Below are positions 29,116 to 37,830 of a DNA stretch of 64,000 nt, piece after piece. Within the stretch, counting starts at the first letter, position 1; each line of letters begins with the position of its first letter. A model generated the notes under the pieces. The model did not search any database. It was not told where the DNA came from and saw nothing but the letters and a program-made list of their open reading frames with translations. Source of the stretch: Enterobacter sp. Ag1 (GTDB lineage Bacteria; Pseudomonadota; Gammaproteobacteria; Enterobacterales; Enterobacteriaceae); the NCBI GenBank assembly GCA_000277545.1, contig AKXM01000008.1, forward strand, positions 62,001 through 126,000, in the 5' to 3' direction. Made by a program: the position numbers and the translations under genes.

Positions 29116-31014
29116 TTAATTGGGCATATTGCAGGGAGCATTTTTCCATACGATATCGCAAATATCATCGCTAGGATTAAAGCCTGTAGGCGCCTTGAGC
29201 AAAATGGAACGAATGGTATCCATGTCATAATGTCCACAGGCGTCGTTCATGTCGGTGAGATAAACGTTAAGCTCCTCCCATGAAAGCTTCACTTCACTGG
29301 CGGCCATGATTCGTGGGTGCTGCGTCGTCATCACATTGTCACCAATGAGGAGTTCCTCAAAGAGCTTCTCACCTGGTCTCAATCCGGTGGTTTTAATCTC
29401 AATATCACCCTCCGGATTCGAATCATCACGTAAGGTAAAGCCACTTAAAGAAACCATACGCTCTGCCAGGTCGATGATTTTTACCGGATCGCCCATATCG
29501 AGGACAAAAACGTCTCCGCCGTTGCCCATCGCTCCAGCCTGTATAACCAGCTGCGCGGCCTCTGGAATCGTCATGAAGTAGCGAATAATGTCCGGGTGTG
29601 TCAACGTAATTGGCCCCCCTTTAGCTATCTGCTTCTCAAAGAGTGGCACAACAGAACCTGAAGATCCCAGCACATTACCAAATCTCACCATGCTAAAACA
29701 GGTACCTGACTGCTGTACCGCCAATGCCTGCAGCACAAGCTCCGCCATGCGTTTTGTTGCCCCCATCGTGTTGGTCGGGCGAACAGCTTTATCCGTAGAG
29801 ATCAATACAAATTTCGGGACACCGCAGCGGATTGCTGCCTGTGCACAGGCCAGCGTACCAAAGACGTTATTTCTGACGCCATCGGCAACGTTATACTCAA
29901 CTAAAGGTACGTGTTTATAAGCCGCGGCGTGGTAGATAGTTTCGATACCGAAACTCCCGATAACCCGCTCCAGATGAGCCTGGTTTTGCACATTACCCAG
30001 CACAGGATAGAGTTTGATCGTCAATCCCTTGCTCTTGATCATCTCAGATAATTCGCGCTCGATAGCGTAAAGCGAAAACTCAGAGATCTCATAGAGAACT
30101 AACGCTTTCGGCCCGTTCAGAATAATCTGGCGACAAAGTTCTGAGCCGATGGATCCACCCGCCCCTGTCACCATGACCGACTTATCCTGGATATTCCGGG
30201 CAATTAACTCAGGTACAGGCGCCACGGGGTCACGTCCTAAAAGGTCGGTAATAGAGACTTTTTTCAGCGTAGCAATGCTGGCTTTCCCTTCCACCAGATC
30301 AACCATCCCGGGAATAGAAAGCACCTCACAGGGGAGACCTTCCAGCTTTTTCATCACTTCGCTTTTACGGGAGCGGCTCAAGCTTGGCATGGCCAACAAG
30401 ATTTTTTGGACCTCGTACTTCTCGACTAACCAGGCGAGCTTTTCAGGCGAGTAAACCGTCACACCATGCATAACGGTTTTTTGTAGACGAGGATTATCGT
30501 CAACAAAAGCAATCGGGTAATACTCAGACGCCTGGCTTAAGGCAGGCAGTAACTGGCAGCCTGATGCACCTGCACCGTAGATAATGACCTTGGTTCCCAG
30601 TTTTAATCCATGGTTGACCAGCATTCTTAACGCCAGCCTGGAGCCTGTAACCAACAGTAAACCAAAGGAAAAATAGATAAATGGGATGGTGCGAGGCAAA
30701 TAGATATTTGTATAAAATGCGGTCACGATAAGCAAGATGGACGACGCCACCATACCCACCGCAACCGAGACCAAAACTTTAGCCGTAATATATCGAATAA
30801 CAGCACGATAGAGGCCAAGTCTGACAAAGAAGCCTAGCGTGACCAGAATAATCGACAAAATCAGTAACCAGTGCGGCCCACTTGTCAGAGGTGTCAGGGC
30901 ATCAATACGCACCCAGAAAGAGAACCAGAAAGCACACAACAGCAGCACAACATCAATTGCCAGCGTAATAATTCTTTTTACCGGTCTTGGTAAAGCAAGC
31001 AGAAACGTAAGCAT
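29116..31014 (-). CDS. WbpM/CapD-like nucleotide-sugar 4,6-dehydratase (membrane)
   Basis: Membrane-anchored UDP-HexNAc 4,6-dehydratase family protein, which in characterised homologues (P. aeruginosa WbpM) makes UDP-4-keto-6-deoxy-GlcNAc. The N-terminus has about four hydrophobic segments, then a nucleotide-binding-like fold (GAGASGCQLLPAL) and the SDR catalytic domain with VTGAGGSIGSELCRQI, HAAAYKHVPLVE and STDKAVRPTNTMGATKR, where Met replaces the usual Tyr, as in WbpM. 632 residues from ATG 31014; a GTG at 31035 would add seven residues, and neither start has a good Shine-Dalgarno. Third gene of an orphan cluster. Confidence 0.88.
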   Translation of the reverse strand: MLTFLLALPRPVKRIITLAIDVVLLLCAFWFSFWVRIDALTPLTSGPHWLLILSIILVTLGFFVRLGLYRAVIRYITAKVLVSVAVGMVASSILLIVTAFYTNIYLPRTIPFIYFSFGLLLVTGSRLALRMLVNHGLKLGTKVIIYGAGASGCQLLPALSQASEYYPIAFVDDNPRLQKTVMHGVTVYSPEKLAWLVEKYEVQKILLAMPSLSRSRKSEVMKKLEGLPCEVLSIPGMVDLVEGKASIATLKKVSITDLLGRDPVAPVPELIARNIQDKSVMVTGAGGSIGSELCRQIILNGPKALVLYEISEFSLYAIERELSEMIKSKGLTIKLYPVLGNVQNQAHLERVIGSFGIETIYHAAAYKHVPLVEYNVADGVRNNVFGTLACAQAAIRCGVPKFVLISTDKAVRPTNTMGATKRMAELVLQALAVQQSGTCFSMVRFGNVLGSSGSVVPLFEKQIAKGGPITLTHPDIIRYFMTIPEAAQLVIQAGAMGNGGDVFVLDMGDPVKIIDLAERMVSLSGFTLRDDSNPEGDIEIKTTGLRPGEKLFEELLIGDNVMTTQHPRIMAASEVKLSWEELNVYLTDMNDACGHYDMDTIRSILLKAPTGFNPSDDICDIVWKNAPCNMPN

Positions 31015-31135
31015 ATTTGCAATAGAACAGGACACCTGTCCACCAACCTGTTGTTATAAAGTGAAATTTTTACTGAGCACTCGCTGATACAACTAAATAT
31101 ATATCAGTGGTGACCGTAACCCTGCTTTATGGCTG

Positions 31136-32164
31136 TTAGCCCTTATCCTTTACGCCAGCTCCGCAGCGCCACGCGACAATCACAACCGGAGCCCAGGCTA
31201 TCGCTAATCCTACCACTCCCGTAATGGCACCCGCTGCAATCAACATGGCAAAAGGGGTTAACCAGATAAGATTGACGCACAGCGCACCAAGAGTAACGGG
31301 CTTATGGCTACCATATTTTCTTGCAAGTATCTGGTAGCCATGGCTTGCGTGAGCTTCGTACACCTTTTTGCCTGCCAGCAAACGGCGCAGTAACGTTAAG
31401 GTAGCATCTACGATAAAAACGCCAAGTAAACACATCTCGGCAAGGAAGAGTTTGCTATCAAGCAGGCCAATATGAAGAGCCAGTAAGCCGATGGTTATTC
31501 CCAGAAAGCCACTTCCGGCATCGCCCATGAAAATTTTTGCGTTCGGGAAATTCCAGAAGATAAAACCGAGCGCGGCAGCCCCCAGCAGCAAAACGCTAAG
31601 CGATGCGTCTGACCCCAAAGCATCAGGCACAGCAATCCAGACAATCAGCAGAGATGAAAGGGAAAAAACAATCGCCTCCATGCTCGCCAGCCCATTAATG
31701 CCATCCATAAAGTTATAAAGATTCAGCATCCATACCAGATAGACTAATCCGAAAACCATCCCAATCCATCCGGCAGAGAAGGTGTAGCCGAAAAGCTCGA
31801 TCGCAGGAAAGTTTCCAAGAAAGAAAAGCCCTGCTGCGGCGGCCAGGAAGTGCATCAGTAATCGCCAGCGAGCCGCAATGTGCCCATGGTCGTCAAGAAA
31901 ACCGACCACCGCGGTAATTCCGCCGGCAACAATCAGCGAGAACATCGTCGAGTATGAAATGAGCTGAAGGAGGGACAGCGCAATCAACCCAACCATAAGA
32001 CTGATAACAATGGCCACACCGCCACCACGAGGCGTCGGTATAGAGTGAGAGCTACGTTGATTCGGTATATCAATAACGTTGTTTTTTAACGCATAGGCTC
32101 GTAGGCACCAGGTCAGAATAAATGAGAGAATAAAAACGACTACGGCCACAATTAATGCCTGCAT
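31136..32164 (-). CDS. WbpL/WecA-like polyprenyl-phosphate N-acetylhexosamine-1-phosphate transferase
   Basis: Glycosyltransferase family 4 (PNPT) inner-membrane enzyme, which starts glycan chains on undecaprenyl phosphate. 342 residues from MQALIVAVVVFILSFIL at 32164. Eleven or so hydrophobic segments; landmarks are DIPNQRSSHSIPTPRGGGVA, VGFLDDHGHIAARWRLL (aspartate pair), LYNFMDGINGLAS, IFMGDAGSGFLG and the histidine-rich AHASHGYQILARKYGSH loop typical of WbpL/WecA. Its ATG shares one base with the upstream gene's stop (TAATG). It resembles WbpL more than WecA by its operon partners; the sugar used is inferred, not seen. Confidence 0.9.
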   Translation of the reverse strand: MQALIVAVVVFILSFILTWCLRAYALKNNVIDIPNQRSSHSIPTPRGGGVAIVISLMVGLIALSLLQLISYSTMFSLIVAGGITAVVGFLDDHGHIAARWRLLMHFLAAAAGLFFLGNFPAIELFGYTFSAGWIGMVFGLVYLVWMLNLYNFMDGINGLASMEAIVFSLSSLLIVWIAVPDALGSDASLSVLLLGAAALGFIFWNFPNAKIFMGDAGSGFLGITIGLLALHIGLLDSKLFLAEMCLLGVFIVDATLTLLRRLLAGKKVYEAHASHGYQILARKYGSHKPVTLGALCVNLIWLTPFAMLIAAGAITGVVGLAIAWAPVVIVAWRCGAGVKDKG

Positions 32165-33108
32165 TACTGAGCGTCCTTTGAATAATATTTTGCTGCTTTT
32201 TCCATCGTTTCGGAAAGCGTAACGGGTTGCTGCCAACCCAACAGCTCGGAGGCGTAGGAGGCATCAATATCCAATGAGCCATAGAGCTGCTCATAAATGC
32301 TTTGCTTCCCTGTTAGCATCAGTAAAACCTTCAATATAGCCGCTGGAAACCAAAAGACACGAGGAGATTTGTTCATTCCACCCGCGAATGATCGAACAAT
32401 ATCTTCCGTGGCGGGTTTATCTTTATCGGCGAGAACAAAAAGCTGATTTTTTGAACGAGGATCGTTCAGGCAAGTGGCAATAAAGCTGACAACGTTTTCC
32501 AGAGAAACCATGCTTCGCTTGTTTTTTATTCCTTTGAAAGGAAGCGGCAGCCCACTGGCAACCAGTTTTAACAAACGCCGAATATTGCCCGGTGCATTTT
32601 CGCCACAGATAAGCGCCGGGCGAATCACCGTAATCGCCATTGGGCCTGAAGAAAATGCTTCGTTCAGCTTTTGCTCAGCTTCAAATTTAGAAATCGCATA
32701 ATCTGAGACAGGCTTAGGTATTGATTTTTCGGTAAATGGCGTATGAGTAGTGGCATTGCCATTTACACCAATAGAACTGATGAAAATAAAATGGTTGACC
32801 CCTGCATTCAACGCGTCGTGAGCAAGCTTTAAGGTTGCGTCACAGTTAACCTGCCGAAACGCCGAGAGTTTATCCGCAGCTGAGTCTTTTAAGATATGAG
32901 CCCGACCGGCGGTATGCACGACGGCATCACACCCTTCAAGCACCGGGGACCAGTCCGTTGTTGCCGAAATATCGCCGATATCAACCAGTCCAGCAGTATT
33001 CTGCGAGCCACGACGAGTTGTGCCGACGACTTCATACCCCAATTCCCTGAGCGTTGTAACCAAGCGACTCCCCACGAAACCCGTGGCCCCTGTAACTAAA
33101 ACTCTCAC
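32164..33108 (-). CDS. WbpV/WreQ-like NAD-dependent sugar-nucleotide reductase or epimerase
   Basis: Extended SDR protein of 314 residues. The Rossmann loop VTGATGFVGSRLVTTL opens it, and the catalytic serine and YxxxK are in ISSIGVNG and DYAISKFEAEQKL. In a cluster with WbpL- and WbpM-like genes, homologues reduce the 4-keto group to UDP-QuiNAc (Pseudomonas WbpV, Rhizobium WreQ) or act as 4-epimerases (WbpK type); sequence alone does not settle which. Translation starts at GTG 33108 with AAGGG 6-7 nt upstream; an overlapping ATG is out of frame. First gene of the three-gene unit. Confidence 0.87.
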   Translation of the reverse strand: MRVLVTGATGFVGSRLVTTLRELGYEVVGTTRRGSQNTAGLVDIGDISATTDWSPVLEGCDAVVHTAGRAHILKDSAADKLSAFRQVNCDATLKLAHDALNAGVNHFIFISSIGVNGNATTHTPFTEKSIPKPVSDYAISKFEAEQKLNEAFSSGPMAITVIRPALICGENAPGNIRRLLKLVASGLPLPFKGIKNKRSMVSLENVVSFIATCLNDPRSKNQLFVLADKDKPATEDIVRSFAGGMNKSPRVFWFPAAILKVLLMLTGKQSIYEQLYGSLDIDASYASELLGWQQPVTLSETMEKAAKYYSKDAQ

Positions 33109-33264
33109 ATTCGACCCTTATAATCCGTTCATCTGAATTAAAAATGAAACTCATTCAGTAATATTAATTTAAATATAAAATTCAGACACCACTTTTATAT
33201 CGGGATTTTCTTACTAATAAAGGTCGGTTACAAGTTCAAATATCGTAGCATATAATCCTGTGAG

Positions 33265-34107
33265 TCAGTCTGGCGTCCAGCCGTCGCTATACCAGATGTG
33301 TAACAGCGCGTAGGAGCGCCAGGGCTGCCAGCGCTCGGCGTAGCGGCGGATTTGTGCAGGCGTCATATCAGGAAAGCGCTGTTTAATCAGGTAATCGTCC
33401 GGCAGGAAAACGTCGCTGGCCTGCCAGCCGCGCAGGGCGAAATAGTTGGCTGTCCAGCGCCCGATACCGGGCAAAGCTATCAGGATTTTTATTCCCTGCT
33501 CCAAATCATCGGGTAGCTGCAGCGGAAACTGCCCTTTCACCACCTCTCCGGCAAGATGCACAATAGCCTCTGCACGCTTAAGCGACATGCCTAAAGATTT
33601 CAGCTGTTGAACATCGCAGTTTGCCAGCGTCCTGGCATCCGGAAACAGATACCAGCCCTCGTGACCTTCAAGCTTCCCTCCGAAGGTCTTTGCCACTTTG
33701 CCGGTCAATTTTGCCGCCATCGCCACGCTAACCAGTTGCCCAAGAATGGCCCGAATGGCCTGTTCGAACGGGTCCATACATCCCGGCAGACGCAGGCCGG
33801 GCCGGGCTGCCGCCAACGTGCCCAGGCTGCTTAATACCTGCTGCGGATCCTTGTCCAAATCCAGTAAGTTCTTCACGCGTTGTAAAACTTCGCCTGCCAC
33901 AGGCTGCAGGCCGTCGCTTAGCGTCACATTGAGGCAAAGATTTTTCTCGTCTGGTTCAAGCGTCACCAGCCCGGCATATTCTCCCAGCGCGAAGCTGCGC
34001 TGATAGCGACTGGCGGTAACAACTTCCACGCCCTCCACGGCACGTCCCCGTAAAAAACCAAGGATCCAGGACCAGTCATAGGGCGGTTGATAGCTAAGGG
34101 TGTACAT
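33265..34107 (-). CDS. alkA: AlkA, 3-methyladenine DNA glycosylase II
   Basis: Base-excision repair glycosylase for alkylated bases. 280 residues (E. coli 282). It has the N-terminal AlkA beta domain, then the HhH-GPD fold with ALPGIGRWTANYFALRGW and the catalytic aspartate in DVFLPDD just after it. Monocistronic, adjacent to the inserted sugar module downstream and divergent from yegD. In some relatives AlkA is Ada-regulated; I do not see a clear Ada box here. Confidence 0.95.
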   Translation of the reverse strand: MYTLSYQPPYDWSWILGFLRGRAVEGVEVVTASRYQRSFALGEYAGLVTLEPDEKNLCLNVTLSDGLQPVAGEVLQRVKNLLDLDKDPQQVLSSLGTLAAARPGLRLPGCMDPFEQAIRAILGQLVSVAMAAKLTGKVAKTFGGKLEGHEGWYLFPDARTLANCDVQQLKSLGMSLKRAEAIVHLAGEVVKGQFPLQLPDDLEQGIKILIALPGIGRWTANYFALRGWQASDVFLPDDYLIKQRFPDMTPAQIRRYAERWQPWRSYALLHIWYSDGWTPD

Positions 34108-34268
34108 AAATAATCCTGAAGAGAATGAGGGTATTAGGCAGACAACACAGCTTATTTAGCATACCGCCAAATGCCGATTTCTGCCTTGCTTTCATATTCA
34201 GTTGCCCACGGACCGGCATTCCGCTAAAGTCGCCCCCCTTCTCACTGGCATGGGGATAATCAACGAAA

Positions 34269-35621
34269 ATGAAAATCGGTTTTGACTACGGGACGGCGAA
34301 CTGCTCGGTCGCCATTATGCGCGACGGAAAACCACAGCTGCTGGAGATGGAGAACGGCTCATCGCTGCTGCCTTCTATGCTCTGTGCACCGACGCGTGAA
34401 GCGGTGAGCGAGTGGCTCTTCCGTCACCACGAAGTTCCGGCTACGGGAAGCGAGACCCAGGCACTGCTGCGCCGTGCGGTGAGCTACAACCGCGAAGAAG
34501 ACATTGATGTGCTGCCCGGCAGCGTAAAATTTGGCTTAAGTTCTCTTGGCCAGTACATGGAAGATCCGGAAGAGGTTTACTTCGTTAAATCGCCAAAGTC
34601 CTTCCTCGGCGCCACCGGCCTGAAACCGCAGCAGGTCGCGCTGTTTGAAGATCTGGTCTGCGCGATGATGCTGCACATCCGTAAACAGGCGGAAAACCAG
34701 CTGGAAGGGACCATCGACCAGGCCGTGATTGGCAGGCCGATTAACTTCCAGGGACTTGGCGGGGAAGATGCTAACCAGCAGGCTCAGGGGATTCTGGAAC
34801 GCGCCGCGCACCGCGCTGGCTTCCGCGACGTGGTGTTTCAGTTTGAACCCGTAGCTGCGGGGCTGGATTTTGAAGCCACACTGCAGGAAGAAAAGCAGGT
34901 GCTGGTGGTCGACATTGGCGGCGGCACCACCGACTGCTCGGTACTGCTGATGGGGCCTGACTGGCACCAGCGCCGCGACCGTGAACAAAGCCTTCTGGGC
35001 CACAGCGGCTGCCGCGTGGGCGGTAACGATCTGGATATTATGCTGGCATTTAAACAGCTGGCTCCGCTGCTTGGCATGGGCGGCCAGACGGAAAAAGGCA
35101 TCGCGCTGCCGGTATTACCCTGGTGGAACGCCGTCGCGATTAACGATGTCCCGGCTCAGAATGACTTCTACAGCGCGGCTAACGGCCGCGCGCTCAATGA
35201 GCTGGTGCGGGACGCGCGCGAGCCGGAAAAGGTGGCGTATCTGCAGAAAGTCTGGCGTCAGCGTCTGAGCTATCGCCTTGTCAGGGCGGCAGAAGAGAGC
35301 AAGATTGCGCTCTCCAACAGCCAGCAGGTTTCAGCATTGCTGCCGTTTATTGCCAAAGACGTAGGCTGCGACATCAGCCAGCAAGCGCTGGAAACCGCTA
35401 TCAGCCAGCCGCTACAGCGCATCATGGAACAGGTCACGCTGGCGATGGACAACAGCCAGGCTAAACCTGAGGTTATTTACCTGACCGGCGGCAGCGCTCG
35501 TTCTCCGCTGCTGCGCCATGCGCTCGCCCAGCAGTTGCCTGATATTCCAATTGCCGGAGGGGATGACTTTGGCTCGGTGACGCAGGGGCTTGCCCGTTGG
35601 TCAGACGTGGTTTTCAGATAA
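34269..35621 (+). CDS. yegD: YegD, Hsp70-family actin-like ATPase
   Basis: Short Hsp70-like protein of 450 residues, equal to E. coli YegD, that lacks the peptide-binding C-terminal domain. Nucleotide-binding phosphate loops are IGFDYGTANCSVAI at the N-terminus and VLVVDIGGGTTDCSVLL in the middle, with the adenosine motif YLTGGSARSPLLRHAL. Function is uncertain (putative chaperone). Followed by a clear terminator. Confidence 0.95.
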   Translation: MKIGFDYGTANCSVAIMRDGKPQLLEMENGSSLLPSMLCAPTREAVSEWLFRHHEVPATGSETQALLRRAVSYNREEDIDVLPGSVKFGLSSLGQYMEDPEEVYFVKSPKSFLGATGLKPQQVALFEDLVCAMMLHIRKQAENQLEGTIDQAVIGRPINFQGLGGEDANQQAQGILERAAHRAGFRDVVFQFEPVAAGLDFEATLQEEKQVLVVDIGGGTTDCSVLLMGPDWHQRRDREQSLLGHSGCRVGGNDLDIMLAFKQLAPLLGMGGQTEKGIALPVLPWWNAVAINDVPAQNDFYSAANGRALNELVRDAREPEKVAYLQKVWRQRLSYRLVRAAEESKIALSNSQQVSALLPFIAKDVGCDISQQALETAISQPLQRIMEQVTLAMDNSQAKPEVIYLTGGSARSPLLRHALAQQLPDIPIAGGDDFGSVTQGLARWSDVVFR

Positions 35622-35643
35622 CCACATTCAAACATACAGCTCA

Positions 35644-35669
35644 AACCGCAGGCCTCCTGCGGTTTTTTA
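35644..35669 (+). terminator. Rho-independent terminator of yegD
   Basis: AACCGCAGG pairs with CCTGCGGTT with a 3-nt loop, followed by TTTT. It lies 22 bp after the yegD stop and just overlaps the end of the converging antitoxin gene by a few bases. Confidence 0.9.
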
Positions 35670-35963
35670 TATCTGGAAACGCCGGTCGCTTTCTGGAAAC
35701 TCCAGATGCAGCGAAAGTTTACCGCCCAGCGCCTCAACGTAGCGCTTCAGCGTGAGCACTTTGAGATCGTTACCGCGTTGTTCAATCGCGGCGATTGCCG
35801 GCTGGGAAACCCCCATTTTTTGCGCCACTTGTTTTTGAGAAAGTCCCTGCTGCTCACGTACCAGCTGCAATCCCGTTTTCAGAATTAAGACTTCGGTCAT
35901 TGCAAGGATCTCGGCCTGCTCTTCCGCCGAAAACTCCGCCATCACTTCAGTTAACGTTTTCAT
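35667..35963 (-). CDS. HigA-like XRE-family antitoxin
   Basis: Antitoxin and likely autorepressor of 98 residues from MKTLTEVMAEFSAEEQ at 35963 (an upstream start at 35990 would add nine residues). The helix-turn-helix is in QGLSQKQVAQKMGVSQPAIAAIEQRG, and the C-terminal RYVEALGGKLSLHLEF is common to HigA-type antitoxins. It follows the toxin gene and overlaps its end by 17 bp, the toxin-first order of higBA. Ends in the terminator region of yegD. Confidence 0.88.
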   Translation of the reverse strand: MKTLTEVMAEFSAEEQAEILAMTEVLILKTGLQLVREQQGLSQKQVAQKMGVSQPAIAAIEQRGNDLKVLTLKRYVEALGGKLSLHLEFPESDRRFQI

Positions 35964-36306
35964 TTTCCAGTTCTGCCAGGTGATGCGCAAACTGCGTATC
36001 GGCCACTTTTATCTGCGCCTGATAAAAACGCGTATCGTTTGATTGGTCTCCACCACACAGCACAACGGCTCTGCGATGCGGGTCAAAAGCAAAAAAGATC
36101 CGATATGGCTTGCCGCGCCATAGCAAACGTAATGCCTTCATATTGGGATAGCGAGATCCCTTTACCGTGTCCGCCTGCGGGCGGCTTAAAGCCGGCCCCC
36201 AGAACTCAATATTGCCGAAGGCCGCCACAAGTCGTTTGCGGAGCTCTACGGGCTGGGCCTGATACCAAAAGTAGAAAGAGTCGGTAAATATCACGCGCCA
36301 GATCAT
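35947..36306 (-). CDS. HigB/RelE-like toxin (type II toxin-antitoxin)
   Basis: RelE-superfamily mRNA interferase candidate of 119 residues. The family pattern ADTVKGSRYPNMKALRLLW, then IFFAFDPHRRAVVLCGGDQS is characteristic of the HigB/DUF891 (phage Gp49-like) group. The start ATG at 36306 has GAGGTGA spaced 6 nt upstream; a GTG one codon earlier is also possible. Acts by cleaving mRNA in this family; not tested here. Located between two conserved core genes, yegD and mdtA, so the pair is an inserted cassette. Confidence 0.87.
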   Translation of the reverse strand: MIWRVIFTDSFYFWYQAQPVELRKRLVAAFGNIEFWGPALSRPQADTVKGSRYPNMKALRLLWRGKPYRIFFAFDPHRRAVVLCGGDQSNDTRFYQAQIKVADTQFAHHLAELENENVN

Positions 36307-36327
36307 CACTCACCTCATAAACTATAG

Positions 36328-36344
36328 ATTATATTTGAAATATA
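36328..36344 (-). promoter_or_regulatory. Toxin-antitoxin promoter with palindromic operator
   Basis: TATATTTGAAATATA at 36330-36344 is a perfect 15-bp palindrome around a single central base, overlapping a -10 hexamer TATAAT (36328-36333, minus strand) 22 nt upstream of the toxin start. This arrangement fits autorepression by the HigA-like antitoxin. Confidence 0.7.
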
Positions 36345-36494
36345 AACCACAGCTTATTTCTCGCTTCGTGATATGACTACTCCTGGGACTGAAACTTGCG
36401 TGACGCCTCGGAAAACGTTTTGGGAATAACAGTTTTATTTGGCCACGAAAACATCACTTACTTACTATATGTTGCTAATCTGACAGTACTTCAT

Positions 36495-36512
36495 ATTTCC
36501 TCCATCATTACG
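36495..36512 (+). promoter_or_regulatory. Candidate BaeR box upstream of mdtA
   Basis: ATTTCCTCCATCATTACG resembles the BaeR recognition sequence TTTTTCTCCATDATTGGC (about 11-12 of 18 positions, including the central TCCAT.ATT). It lies 65 bp before the mdtA start, where E. coli has its BaeR site. A candidate, not proven. Confidence 0.6.
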
Positions 36513-36576
36513 GGGCTATTGATTACTAAACTAGTCACATTAAGCCTAATCGTTTCAGAAAGAGAACACGTCATCT

Positions 36577-37830
36577 ATGAAAGGCACGCAGACTTCTCGC
36601 TGGTTGTGGATTACAGCCTTTATTCTGGTGGTGATTGCCGCCGTCTGGTTCTGGCGCAGCCACAATACATCTTCGGGGACTCAGCCCCAGGCTAAATCAG
36701 GCCAGACAACCGCCCAGGGCGGCCGACGCGGAATGCGCGGCGGTGCGCTGGCCCCGGTTCAGGCCGCAACGGCAACCAGTGAAGCCGTGCCGCATTACTT
36801 AACCGGCTTGGGCACTATCACCGCGGCCAATACCGTGACGGTGCGCAGCCGCGTTGACGGGCAACTTCTGGCCATTCATTTCCAGGAAGGCCAGCAGGTA
36901 AAAGCCGGTGATTTGCTGGCAGAAATTGACCCGAGCCAGTTCAAAGTCGCCCTGGCTCAGGCCCAGGGGCAGTTGGCTAAGGATCAGGCCACCCTGGCAA
37001 ATGCTCGCCGCGACCTCGCCCGCTACCAACAGCTGGTAAAAACCAACTTAGTCTCCCGCCAGGACCTCGATACTCAGCTGTCGCTTGTGGAATCCACACT
37101 CGGCACGGTTAAGGCCGATGAAGCCAGCGTTGCCAGCGCTCAGTTGCAGCTTAACTGGAGTCGCGTCACCGCCCCTATCGACGGCCGGGTTGGCCTGAAG
37201 CAGGTCGATATTGGCAACCAGATCTCCACCAGCGACACCAACGGTATTGTCGTGTTGACGCAAACGCACCCGATTGACCTGGTGTTCACCCTGCCGGAAA
37301 ACGACATCGCCACGGTGATTAAAGCGCAGAAAGCCGGCGAAACGCTGAGCGTTGAAGCCTGGGACCGCACCAACAGCGCAAAACTCAGCAGCGGTAAACT
37401 GCTGAGCCTTGATAACCAAATCGATACCACCACCGGCACCATCAAGCTGAAAGCGCGCTTTGATAATCTGGATGACGCTCTGTTCCCAAATCAGTTTGTG
37501 AACGCCCGTATGCTGGTGGACACCCAGCAAAATGCCGTGGTGATCCCAGCCGGTGCGTTGCAAATGGGCAATGAAGGCCACTTCGTCTGGGTACTGAACG
37601 GCGATAACAAAGTCAGTAAACACCTGGTTACGCCGGGAATTCAGGACAGTCAGAAAGTCGTGATTAGCGCCGGCGTTTCCGCAGGCGATCGCGTAGTGAC
37701 CGACGGTATTGACCGCCTGACGGAAGGCGCGCAGGTTGAGGTTGTCGAACCGCACAGCGCGGCCGACGATAACGCCAAACCTGCCGCCCAGGCAAAATCC
37801 GGCCACAAACACAACGGAGCACGCTCCTGA
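36577..37830 (+). CDS. mdtA: MdtA, membrane-fusion protein of MdtABC efflux
   Basis: Periplasmic adaptor joining the MdtB/MdtC pump to TolC. 417 residues (E. coli 415). One N-terminal membrane helix (residues 9-28), then the lipoyl/alpha-hairpin/beta-barrel order of RND adaptors: [20 protein letters not shown], the coiled-coil hairpin (about 105-175) and [20 protein letters not shown]. The tail is rich in Ala/His/Lys. Its stop shares TGATG with mdtB. Induced by BaeSR in E. coli (indole, bile salts, envelope stress). Confidence 0.96.
   Translation: MKGTQTSRWLWITAFILVVIAAVWFWRSHNTSSGTQPQAKSGQTTAQGGRRGMRGGALAPVQAATATSEAVPHYLTGLGTITAANTVTVRSRVDGQLLAIHFQEGQQVKAGDLLAEIDPSQFKVALAQAQGQLAKDQATLANARRDLARYQQLVKTNLVSRQDLDTQLSLVESTLGTVKADEASVASAQLQLNWSRVTAPIDGRVGLKQVDIGNQISTSDTNGIVVLTQTHPIDLVFTLPENDIATVIKAQKAGETLSVEAWDRTNSAKLSSGKLLSLDNQIDTTTGTIKLKARFDNLDDALFPNQFVNARMLVDTQQNAVVIPAGALQMGNEGHFVWVLNGDNKVSKHLVTPGIQDSQKVVISAGVSAGDRVVTDGIDRLTEGAQVEVVEPHSAADDNAKPAAQAKSGHKHNGARS

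Noticed and set aside
36396-36695. 99-codon frame upstream of and overlapping mdtA
   Set aside because: It overlaps the start of mdtA in another frame, lacks a ribosome-binding site and covers the candidate BaeR box.
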